A stretch of DNA of 18,222 nucleotides. Origin: SIG588 sp045533175. Lineage in GTDB: Bacteria; Bacillota; Clostridia; Oscillospirales; Acutalibacteraceae. This document shows, one piece after another, positions 1-6,266 of the stretch; position 1 is the stretch's first letter, and each line of letters begins with the position of its first letter. The position numbers were made by a program, and so were the translations under genes. The notes under the pieces were generated by a model that was not told where the DNA came from, ran no database searches, and saw nothing but the letters and a program-made list of their open reading frames with translations. The stretch covers positions 1 through 18,222 of the forward strand of contig JAZSHJ010000065.1 of assembly GCA_045533175.1 (NCBI GenBank), read 5' to 3'.

Positions 1-62
1 TTCTGTGAACCAAGGAGTTGGCACAATAATTTGTCTTCCTAAGACCGCTTGGCCTCCGACTT
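1..62 (-). other. MGI/BGISEQ sequencing adapter at contig end (artefact)
   Basis: Read on the minus strand, positions 62 to 31 match the 32-nt MGI/BGISEQ read-through adapter that begins AAGTCGGAGGCCAAGCGG. Positions 30 to 21 (ATTATTGTGC) fall exactly in the 10-nt sample-index slot. Positions 20 to 1 match the next constant segment, CAACTCCTTGG-C-TCACAGAA, with one mismatch at position 9. The adapter sequence is recalled, not looked up, but the constant-index-constant layout is unlikely by chance. This stretch is not genomic and should be trimmed. Confidence 0.93.
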
Positions 63-735
63 TGTTTGTGTTTTTTGGATCCGCCTTGATCAGCGAGATC
101 TGCACTTCGCGCTCTTTATCCACATCCGCCGCAGGAACTGCTTCCTTGGAGATGTACAGCGGGTTGAGCGCCGCGATCTGCATCGCCACGTCCTTGCCGC
201 ATTCGGTCAGCGCATCCGCCGCCACGCCGTCCGCTTCAAAACGAACCAACACGCCGATACGGCCGCCGCCGTGCACGTACGCCACGCAATCGCCCTCGTA
301 ACGGACAAAACGGCGCACCGTCATGTTCTCGCCGATAACGAGGATCTTTTCCTGCAGAGCCGCCGTAACCGATTCCGCACCCGCGCAGGGCTTGGTCATC
401 AGTTCGTCCATATCCGCGGGGTTTTCGTCCGCGATGGTATCCGCGATCGCCGCCACGAACTCCTGGAACTGCGGATTCTTCGCCACAAAGTCGGTTTCGG
501 AGTTCACCTCCACCACAACACCGACCTTCTTGTCGTCGTAGGTGGTGGCATAGGCCACGCCTTCCGCCGCGATGCGGCCGGCCTTCTTCGCCGCCTTCGC
601 AAGACCTTTCTCACGAAGAACGTCGATTGCCTTTTCCATATCGCCATCCGTTTCGGACAGCGCCTTCTTGCATTCCATCATACCGACACCGGTGCGCTCA
701 CGCAGGGTCTGTACGTCTTTCGCCGTAAATGCCAT
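63..735 (-). CDS. tsf: Translation elongation factor Ts, 3' end missing
   Basis: EF-Ts is the guanine-nucleotide exchange factor that recycles EF-Tu-GDP during protein synthesis in the cytoplasm. The N-terminus (MAFTAKDVQTLRERTGVGMM, then ECKKALSETDGDMEKAI) is the classic UBA-like EF-Ts domain, followed by KKAGRIAAEG and the SETDFVAKN signature of the dimerisation core. HGGGRIGVLVRFE and DVAMQIAALNPLYI are further family blocks. It starts at ATG 733-735 with an AAAGGA ribosome site about 10 nt upstream, 41 bp after rpsB, so the two are an operon as in most bacteria. About 225 residues are genomic; the family usually has about 290-310. The last genomic residues resemble the ADPKNANK region, after which the open frame runs on into adapter sequence. 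The truncation is an assembly edge, not a mutation. Confidence 0.95.
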
Positions 736-776
736 GGTTATCCAGTCCTTTCAAATCAAAATAATTTAAAGTCGGA

Positions 777-1511
777 TTATTCCGCCGCTTCCTCAGCGAC
801 TTCGGCTTCCGCTTCGGGAGCTGTCTGCTCGCCCTGGTTCGCTTCGATAATCGCGTTCGCCATCACGCCGGCGATCAGCTTCACAGCACGGATCGCATCG
901 TCGTTGCCGGGGATCACGTAATCCACTTCGTCGGGATCGCAGTTGGTATCCACGATGGCGACCACCGGGATGCCCAACTTCTTCGCTTCCGCCACCGCGA
1001 TCTTCTCCTTGCGGGGATCGACAATGAACAGCGCGCCCGGAAGCTTCTTCATATCTTTGATGCCGCCCAGGAACTTCTCGAGTTTCTCGATCTCATGGGT
1101 CAGCTTAATGACTTCCTTCTTGGGAAGCAGATCGAACGTGCCGTCCTCCTGCATGGTGTGCAGCTGGTTCAAACGAGCCACACGGCCGCGGATGGTGCGG
1201 AAGTTGGTGAGCATACCGCCCAACCAACGCGCGTTCACATAGTACGCACCGGCGCGCACCGCTTCTTCACGGACAGAATCCTGCGCCTGCTTTTTGGTGC
1301 CGACAAACAGAACCGACTGACCGTTCGCCGCGAGATCACGCACGAACATGTACGCTTCCTCCAACTTGCGGACCGTCTTCTGCAGGTCGATGATGTAGAT
1401 ACCGTTGCGCTCCGTGAAAATGTAGGGCGCCATCTTGGGGTTCCAGCGGCGGGTCTGGTGACCGAAGTGGACACCGGCTTCCAACAGCTGTTTCATGGAT
1501 ACGACTGCCAT
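777..1511 (-). CDS. rpsB: 30S ribosomal protein S2
   Basis: S2 binds late to the 30S subunit between head and body and helps recruit S1. The 244-residue protein opens with MKQLLEAGVHFGHQTRRWNP, the S2 N-terminal signature. It continues with YIIDLQKTV, FVGTKKQAQD, RWLGGMLTNF and the second signature LPGALFIVDPRKE. The core ends near residue 225 and is followed by an acidic Glu/Ala-rich tail, common in Firmicutes S2. Length is normal for the family. The ATG start has an AAGGAGG site 9-10 nt upstream, plus a second GGAGG further up. It is first in the rpsB-tsf operon. The codon pattern is strongly GC-biased at third positions, like the rest of the window. Confidence 0.98.
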   Translation of the reverse strand: MAVVSMKQLLEAGVHFGHQTRRWNPKMAPYIFTERNGIYIIDLQKTVRKLEEAYMFVRDLAANGQSVLFVGTKKQAQDSVREEAVRAGAYYVNARWLGGMLTNFRTIRGRVARLNQLHTMQEDGTFDLLPKKEVIKLTHEIEKLEKFLGGIKDMKKLPGALFIVDPRKEKIAVAEAKKLGIPVVAIVDTNCDPDEVDYVIPGNDDAIRAVKLIAGVMANAIIEANQGEQTAPEAEAEVAEEAAE

Positions 1512-1556
1512 AGTTGTTTTCCTCCTTGGTTTTTCCTCCGCAGAAGGATAAAGCCA

Positions 1557-1572
1557 CCGTGCACCTGCACGG
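1557..1572 (-). other. Small hairpin in the rpsB leader
   Basis: On the minus strand CCGTGC-AGGT-GCACGG forms a 6-bp stem with a 4-nt loop, about 45 nt upstream of the rpsB start and within the predicted 5' leader of roughly 110 nt. S2 synthesis is autoregulated through its leader in some bacteria. Nothing here proves a binding site, so a regulatory role is speculation. Confidence 0.3.
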
Positions 1573-1627
1573 CACCGACCTCGTCCTTTGCCACCTGCGT
1601 GTGAAATAAAATATTTTTGGCTGTACG

Positions 1628-1656
1628 ATTATACCACACCGTTTCACACATTGCAA
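1628..1656 (-). promoter_or_regulatory. Sigma-A-type promoter of rpsB-tsf
   Basis: On the minus strand the -35 is TTGCAA (1656-1651) and the -10 is a perfect TATAAT (1633-1628), with a 17-bp spacer and a TGG extended -10 just before it. Predicted initiation is near 1621, leaving a leader of about 110 nt before rpsB. Confidence 0.75.
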
Positions 1657-1676
1657 GTCTTTTTTCGATATTTTTT

Positions 1677-1706
1677 AAAAAACTCTTAAAGGGGTGAAAC
1701 ACACCC
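1677..1706 (-). terminator. Weak possible terminator at the end of pflA
   Basis: On the minus strand GGGTG-TGTTT-CACCC overlaps the last pflA codons. It is followed, after a gap of about nine bases that includes the stop codon, by a run of six T. The 5-bp stem and the gap before the T run make this a poor terminator. No better candidate exists before the rpsB promoter. Confidence 0.3.
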
Positions 1707-2396
1707 GTTCAACCGCGCCATATCCTCGGCGGTCGGCTCGGGAAGATGCCCAAACAAAAACGGGATGTGCAAGGCATCGTACTTCGTTTGGCACATGGTT
1801 TTAAACGGCAACAACTCCACCTTATCCACACAAGGATGAGCGCGTGCCACCGCATTCAGCTTGCGCACATTGTCTTCGGTATCGTTCACGGTGGGGATGA
1901 TCACCTGCCGCAACGTAACGGGAATCGCTTGTGCATTTAAATAGTCCAAGAATCTCTCCACCGCTTGCAACGAGCACCCCACGTGTTCGCGATACAGCTC
2001 TTCTTCGGTATACTTCCAATCCAGCAACACGCGATCGGTGTGGCAGAGCGCTTCTTTCACTTCATCCGTCAGCACACAACCCGACGTGTCCAGGCAGGTG
2101 TGTATCCCCTGTTCGCGGCACAGGCGAAACACGTCCCGCACAAAGCCCGCTTGCAACAACGGTTCACCCCCCGAAAGGGTGATACCCCCTTTGTCCCCGA
2201 AATATTCCCGATACCGCACCGCTTTTTCCGTCAGCGCTTCGGCGGTGTATTCCGTGCCGCCGTGCTTCTCCCACGTATCGGGGTTATGACAACATTTGCA
2301 CCGCAAGGGGCACCCTTGCAAGAAGGCAACGAACCGAATCCCCGGCCCATCCACCGCCCCGAGGCTTTGGATGGAATGTACCCATCCGCAACTCAT
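1686..2396 (-). CDS. pflA: Pyruvate formate-lyase activating enzyme (radical SAM)
   Basis: PflA uses a [4Fe-4S] cluster and S-adenosylmethionine to abstract a hydrogen from the glycine of PflB, creating the glycyl radical needed for catalysis. The 236-residue protein has the PflA N-terminus with VDGPGIRF, then the CX3CX2C cluster motif CPLRCKCC at Cys29, Cys33 and Cys36 followed by HNPDTW. ITLSGGEPLLQ is the SAM-binding GGE motif, and LDTSGC and LLDWKYT lie downstream. Length fits the family (about 240-260). The residue before the third cluster cysteine, usually aromatic, is Cys35 here. The ATG overlaps the pflB stop in an ATGA arrangement, implying translational coupling. The protein should act in the cytoplasm under anaerobic conditions. 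Confidence 0.96.
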   Translation of the reverse strand: MSCGWVHSIQSLGAVDGPGIRFVAFLQGCPLRCKCCHNPDTWEKHGGTEYTAEALTEKAVRYREYFGDKGGITLSGGEPLLQAGFVRDVFRLCREQGIHTCLDTSGCVLTDEVKEALCHTDRVLLDWKYTEEELYREHVGCSLQAVERFLDYLNAQAIPVTLRQVIIPTVNDTEDNVRKLNAVARAHPCVDKVELLPFKTMCQTKYDALHIPFLFGHLPEPTAEDMARLNGCVSPL

Positions 2397-4624
2397 ATAG
2401 CCTGATGGAAGGTGCGGCTGATCACTTCGTACTGCTGTTCGCGGGACAACTTGTGAAAATTCACCGCATACCCCGATACTCGAATGGTCAGGTTGGGATA
2501 CAGATCGGGATTTTCATAGGCATCGATCAGCGTCTGGCGGTTGAGCACGTTCACGTTGATGTGGTGCGCCTTTTTGGCAAAGTAACCGTCCAAGATCGCC
2601 ACCAGATTATCGGTGCGCTCCTCCTCCGTTTTGCCGAGTGCTTCGGGTGTGATGGAGAAGGTATTGGAGATGCCGTCACGGCAATCCTCATAACGGATCT
2701 TCGCCACCGAATTGAGCGACGCGAGAGCACCGTTTTCTTCACGGTTGTGCATCGGGTTTGCGCCCGGTGCCAACGGTGCCCCTGCCGCACGGCCGTCGGG
2801 AGTCGCACCCGTGTGCTTACCGTACATTACGTTGGAGGTAATGGTCAGCACCGACAGAGTGTGCACCGCGTTGCGGTAGGTGGGCGTTTTGCGCAGTTCG
2901 GTGATCACCTGGTGGGTGAGATCCCGCGCCAACAAATCCACGCGATCGTCGTCGTTTCCGTATTTCGGAAATTCTCCTTCGGTGGTAAATGCGGTGATAT
3001 ACCCGAGTTCGTCCTTCACGGGATGCACGCGTGCGTGCTTGATCGCGCTGAGCGAATCGGTCACTACCGAAAGGCCCGCCACACCGAACGCCATCAAGCG
3101 TTCCACGTCGGTATCGTGCAACGCCATCTGCGTTTTTTCATAAGCGTATTTATCGTGCATGTAATGAATGACGTTCATGGTATTCACATAAAGTTCACAC
3201 AGCCACGAAATATACACGGAATAGCGTTCCATCACCGTATCAAAGTCCAACGTATCCCCTTCAAGCACCGGCATCTGCGGGCCGATGTGAATGCCGCTGG
3301 TGGTATCGAAACCGCCGTTGATGGCGATGAGCAACAGTTTGGCAAGGTTGCACCGCGCACCGAAGAACTGCATCTGCTTGCCCACCTCCATCGCGGACAC
3401 GCAACACGCAATCGCGTAATCGTCCCCGTGAAGCGGACGCATCAGATCGTCGTTTTCGTATTGGATCGAATCGGTATCCGTCGACACTTTGGCACAAAAG
3501 CGCTTGAAGTTTTCGGGCAACGCATTGGACCACAGCACCGTGAGGTTCGGTTCGGGCGAAGAACCCAATGTGTACAGCGTATTCAGCATACGGTAGGTGT
3601 TTTTGGTGACCAATGTGCGGCCGTCCTTGCCCATACCGCCGAGCGCTTCGGTAATCCACATCGGATCGCCGCCGAACAGTTCGTTATATTCGGGAGTGCG
3701 CAGATGGCGAGCAATGCGCAACTTGATAACGAAATCGTCCATCAACTCCTGCGCGCCCTCTTCGGTCAACACACCGCGCGCCAAATCTCGCTCAATGTAG
3801 ATATCGAGGAAGGTGCTCACACGACCAAGCGACATGGCCGCACCGTTTTGCTCTTTGATCGCACCCAAATAGGCAAAATACGTCCATTGCACCGCTTCCT
3901 TGGCATCGGCGGCGGGACAGCTGATATCAAAGCCGTACATTGCGGCCATCTCCTTGAGGTACCCCAAAAAGGTGATCTGCTGGAACACCTCTTCCGACAA
4001 ACGGATGTTGTCCTGTGTGAAGGGAGCACGCGCGAGCGCCGCTTTGTCCTTCTGCTTTTCTTCGATCAGACGATCCACGCCGTACAGCGCCACGCGGCGA
4101 TAGTCGCCGATGATACGGCCGCGACCGTACGCATCCGGCAAGCCGGTGATGACATGGCATTTGCGGGCCGCACGCATCTCATCGGTGTACGCGCGAAACA
4201 CGCCGCTGTTGTGGGTGGTGCGGAAACGGAACTCGGTTTCCACCTTGTCGCTCAAACGGTACCCGTAAGCGGAGCAAGCCTGACGCGCCATGCGAATGCC
4301 GCCGAACGGGTTCACTCCGCGTTTCAAAGGAGCATCCGTCTGCATACCCACGATCAGTTCGCTATCCTTATCAATATACCCCGGTGCGTAGTTCACAAGC
4401 GAGGATACCGTATCCACGTCCACATCCAACACACCGCCGCGGGCACGTTCTTCGGCAAACAGTCCCTGCACCTTGCCCATCAACGCCGCGGTACGGGCGG
4501 TCGCCCCCGCCAGAAAATCGGCATCGCCCGTATAAGGGCGATAGTTTGCCTGGATAAAATCGCGCACGTTGATCTCTTCCTGCCACGCACCGGCGGCAAA
4601 TCCGTTCCAATTCTCGTGCATCAT
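2393..4624 (-). CDS. pflB: Formate C-acetyltransferase (pyruvate formate-lyase)
   Basis: PflB converts pyruvate plus CoA into acetyl-CoA plus formate, a central step of anaerobic sugar fermentation and a source of formate for one-carbon metabolism. The 743 residues are close to the E. coli length of 760. The catalytic pair Cys407-Cys408 sits in IACCVSAMEVGKQMQFFG. The glycyl-radical site is Gly718 in RVSGYAVNFHKLS near the C-terminus, as the family requires. Other family blocks are GVNPFGGIRMA, PDAYGRGRIIGDYRRVALYG and LTITSNVMYGKHTGATPDGR. It starts at ATG 4622-4624 (a second ATG follows directly) with AAAGGA 9 nt upstream. It is first in the pflB-pflA operon and preceded by a riboswitch and terminator, so expression is probably controlled by antitermination. 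Confidence 0.98.
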   Translation of the reverse strand: MMHENWNGFAAGAWQEEINVRDFIQANYRPYTGDADFLAGATARTAALMGKVQGLFAEERARGGVLDVDVDTVSSLVNYAPGYIDKDSELIVGMQTDAPLKRGVNPFGGIRMARQACSAYGYRLSDKVETEFRFRTTHNSGVFRAYTDEMRAARKCHVITGLPDAYGRGRIIGDYRRVALYGVDRLIEEKQKDKAALARAPFTQDNIRLSEEVFQQITFLGYLKEMAAMYGFDISCPAADAKEAVQWTYFAYLGAIKEQNGAAMSLGRVSTFLDIYIERDLARGVLTEEGAQELMDDFVIKLRIARHLRTPEYNELFGGDPMWITEALGGMGKDGRTLVTKNTYRMLNTLYTLGSSPEPNLTVLWSNALPENFKRFCAKVSTDTDSIQYENDDLMRPLHGDDYAIACCVSAMEVGKQMQFFGARCNLAKLLLIAINGGFDTTSGIHIGPQMPVLEGDTLDFDTVMERYSVYISWLCELYVNTMNVIHYMHDKYAYEKTQMALHDTDVERLMAFGVAGLSVVTDSLSAIKHARVHPVKDELGYITAFTTEGEFPKYGNDDDRVDLLARDLTHQVITELRKTPTYRNAVHTLSVLTITSNVMYGKHTGATPDGRAAGAPLAPGANPMHNREENGALASLNSVAKIRYEDCRDGISNTFSITPEALGKTEEERTDNLVAILDGYFAKKAHHINVNVLNRQTLIDAYENPDLYPNLTIRVSGYAVNFHKLSREQQYEVISRTFHQAI

Positions 4625-4654
4625 CGTTCTGCATCCTTTCCGCGGTTTCGCAAC

Positions 4655-4694
4655 AAAAAAGGGCGAAACCAGCTTTCACAAACTGATTTCGCCC
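4655..4694 (-). terminator. Riboswitch-controlled intrinsic terminator in the pflB leader
   Basis: On the minus strand GGGCGAAATCAG (4694-4683) pairs with CTGGTTTCGCCC (4672-4661) over 12 bp, one of them a G-U pair, around a 10-nt loop. Six T follow (4660-4655). It lies between the pflB promoter and start codon, so it must act as an attenuator. Its first GGGC is also the 3' strand of riboswitch helix P3. An alternative pairing partner, GATTTCGC (4746-4739), exists in the leader. Confidence 0.9.
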
Positions 4695-4764
4695 AGACGG
4701 TCGGCATACTGTGTTTTACACTTCCCCGCAGTACTCTGCGAAATCCGTCAGTCATGTAAAACCC
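4691..4764 (-). promoter_or_regulatory. ZTP riboswitch (pfl motif) aptamer
   Basis: ZTP riboswitches sense ZTP/ZMP, which accumulates when 10-formyl-tetrahydrofolate runs short, and usually turn genes on. Read on the minus strand, P1 is GTTTTACA (4762-4755) with TGTAAAAC (4720-4713). The conserved junction is TGACTGACGGA. P2 is CGCAG-AGTA-CTGCG (4740-4727), followed by the conserved GGGGAA. The 3' domain carries CCGTCTGGGC (4700-4691). The pseudoknot would be GACGG (4749-4745) with CCGTC (4700-4696). P3 looks slightly irregular, with a GACC 5' strand. The order and identity of conserved blocks match my memory of the pfl-motif consensus. Its position upstream of pflB is the location that gave the motif its name. 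Confidence 0.88.
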
Positions 4765-4773
4765 TATGGTCTT

Positions 4774-4802
4774 ATTATACCGAGAACGTCGTATTTTGTC
4801 AA
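4774..4802 (-). promoter_or_regulatory. Consensus sigma-A promoter of pflBA
   Basis: On the minus strand TTGACA (4802-4797) and TATAAT (4779-4774) are both perfect and separated by 17 bp. Predicted initiation is near 4767, just before riboswitch helix P1, giving a leader of about 143 nt. Such a strong promoter is consistent with control by premature termination rather than initiation. It begins 21 bp after the ylmC stop. Confidence 0.92.
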
Positions 4803-4822
4803 GCCCGAAAATGCGGCAACCT

Positions 4823-5119
4823 TCAACGCACACGTCCGAACATGCCGCGACAAACCCCGCCGTGCGGTTTGCCGTCCCCGCAGGCGGGACGGTTGACCAA
4901 AATGGTCTCCTCGCCGATCACTTCAATATCCTTCCACGGAATTACCGTGTCCTCTTCACACCCCATAATTCCCAACAACTTGGGCCGCCCGTGTAATACG
5001 ATGGCGGTGAGTTGCGCTGTGTGAGTATCCACCTCCACATCGTCCACGCATCCCAAGCGGGTACCGTCCGATACGTTGATCACTTCCTTGTTGTGCAGTT
5101 CCGTAATACGGCAAAACAC
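4823..5119 (-). CDS. ylmC: YlmC/YmxH family PRC-barrel sporulation-associated protein
   Basis: This is a 98-residue small protein of the YlmC/YmxH group, a PRC-barrel beta fold of unproven biochemical role found in spore-forming Firmicutes. The typical pattern is visible: an early ITELHNKEVINVSDG strand pair, LGCVDDVEVD, a beta strand TAIVLHGRP and the closing IPWKDIEVIGEETILV. The start is GTG (5117-5119) with a G-rich site (GGAAGGGGGGA) upstream. It follows sigG by 60 bp, and YlmC homologues also lie just downstream of sigG in Bacillus. The last 20 or so residues form a Gly/Cys/Arg-rich tail beyond the usual family end (about 80-85 residues), of unknown meaning. No terminator is evident after it. 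Confidence 0.85.
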   Translation of the reverse strand: MFCRITELHNKEVINVSDGTRLGCVDDVEVDTHTAQLTAIVLHGRPKLLGIMGCEEDTVIPWKDIEVIGEETILVNRPACGDGKPHGGVCRGMFGRVR

Positions 5120-5179
5120 GCCTGTCCCCCCTTCCGATTTTCCGGATGATAGATGGTATGCAGGCAGTTGCCGATTTAT

Positions 5180-5950
5180 TCATAACTGTTCTTTGATGCG
5201 TTGTAACGCCCCTTTTTCCAAACGGCTCACCTGTGCTTGGCTGATCCCGATCTCTGCCGACACTTCCACCTGTGTCATACCCTTAAAGAAGCGCAATCCG
5301 AGTATCTTCTTTTCCCGTTCTCCCAGCGAACGGATCGCCTCTTTCAGCGCCAACTCTTCCAACCAATCGTTTTCGTCACAGGTATCCCCTATCTGGTCCA
5401 TCACGTAAATGGTGTCCCCGCCGTCGGCATACACCGGTTCGTACAAACTCACCGGTTCCACCACCGATTCGAGCGCCAACACAACGTCTTCCCGCGGCAC
5501 ATCCAATGCGAGGGCAATCTCTTCCACCGTCGGTTCTCGCTGTTCGTCCACCGTCAACTGCTCTTTCACCTGCATCGCACGATACGCCAGATCCCGCACC
5601 GAACGGCTGATGCGCACGCTGTTGTTATCCCGCAGATACCGCCGTATTTCGCCGATGATCATCGGGACACCGTAGGTGGAAAACCGTACGTTTTGGGTAA
5701 TATCAAAATTGTCGATCGCTTTGATAAGCCCGATACACCCCACCTGAAACAGGTCGTCGGGGTTTTCGCCCCGTCCCGCAAAGCGTTGAATCACACTCAA
5801 CACCAAACGCAGATTTCCTTGCACCATCTCATCCCGTGCGTGCGGGTTGGTGCCTTCCCGCATTTCCCGCAACAAACGCATCTTTTCCGCTTCGGTCAAC
5901 ACCTTCAGCGTGGCGGTATTCACGCCGCAGATCTCCACCTTACCCAACAT
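5180..5950 (-). CDS. sigG: RNA polymerase sporulation sigma factor SigG
   Basis: Sigma-G directs late forespore transcription after engulfment. The protein has the sigma-G N-terminal tag KVEICGV. Region 2 holds NLRLVLSVIQRF, DDLFQVGCIGLIKAIDNFD and FSTYGVPMIIGEIRRYLRDN. Region 3 is PTVEEIALALDVP, and a region 4 helix-turn-helix lies in QVEVSAEIGISQAQVSRLEK. LYEPVYADGGDTIYVMDQI is characteristic of SigG rather than SigF. Two in-frame ATGs exist, at 5956 and 5950. AGGTGG sits 7 nt from the second and almost touches the first, so 5950 is preferred (256 residues). ylmC follows on the same strand. A sigma-F/G-like promoter lies upstream, which would fit activation by sigma-F and autoregulation. 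Confidence 0.95.
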   Translation of the reverse strand: MLGKVEICGVNTATLKVLTEAEKMRLLREMREGTNPHARDEMVQGNLRLVLSVIQRFAGRGENPDDLFQVGCIGLIKAIDNFDITQNVRFSTYGVPMIIGEIRRYLRDNNSVRISRSVRDLAYRAMQVKEQLTVDEQREPTVEEIALALDVPREDVVLALESVVEPVSLYEPVYADGGDTIYVMDQIGDTCDENDWLEELALKEAIRSLGEREKKILGLRFFKGMTQVEVSAEIGISQAQVSRLEKGALQRIKEQL

Positions 5951-5990
5951 CCGCATTCCACCTTTTCAAAACTGTTACGCTTTTCACTAA

Positions 5991-6021
5991 CAGTATGGAC
6001 ACGGCAACGGGCGGTCATTCA
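5991..6021 (-). promoter_or_regulatory. Candidate sigma-F/sigma-G-type promoter of sigG
   Basis: On the minus strand TGAATG (6021-6016) and CATACTG (5997-5991) are separated by 18 bp. The recalled sigma-G consensus is TGMATA-N17/18-CATAMTA, so these match 5 of 6 and 6 of 7 positions. The -10 ends about 40 bp before the sigG start. Sigma-F-dependent transcription with sigma-G autoregulation is known for Bacillus sigG. Confidence 0.55.
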
Positions 6022-6155
6022 CCTTGTGGAATTTGCAAAGAAAGGGAACTTTTCCCCATGCAATTACATCCTTATATGCAGCACACGTTATCTCGGCATT
6101 CTTACAAAAAAACATCGAAGATTTTGTGCAACATTCCCTTTTTCGGCTGAAACTC

Positions 6156-6185
6156 TCGACAAGGGTGGTGGTTCTGTGGTATTAT
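6156..6185 (+). promoter_or_regulatory. Likely sigma-A promoter of the solute-binding protein
   Basis: TCGACA (6156-6161) and TATTAT (6180-6185) are each one base off consensus, with an 18-bp spacer. A shifted -10, TATACT, overlaps but gives a poorer spacer. The 310-bp sigG/solute-binding-protein gap (5957-6266) holds this promoter, the divergent sigG promoter and the direct repeat at 6224-6243. I see nothing else in it. Confidence 0.5.
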
Positions 6186-6223
6186 ACTATAAATGTAGAC
6201 ATTACGTTCTTACTGCGTTGGCC

Positions 6224-6243
6224 GTTAAACCATAGGTTAAACC
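6224..6243 (+). repeat. Short direct repeat between promoter and start of the binding-protein gene
   Basis: GTTAAACC occurs at 6224-6231 and again at 6236-6243, a 12-bp period, with AACC-ATA-GGTT between the copies. It lies in the transcribed leader about 25 bp before the start codon. It could be an operator or RNA-binding site, or chance. Confidence 0.35.
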
Positions 6244-6266
6244 GACCGATTTTGGAGGATTTCTTC

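Noticed and set aside
2405..4759. A 784-residue open frame on the plus strand opposite pflB
   Set aside because: It is the mirror of pflB codon bias (GC-rich third positions suppress antisense stops). It is rich in His, Arg and Val with no recognisable domain, and the minus-strand protein is unmistakably PflB.
6024..6266. In-frame 81-residue N-terminal extension of the solute-binding protein
   Set aside because: It has no ribosome site, would bury the signal peptide and lipobox, and overlaps the predicted promoter.
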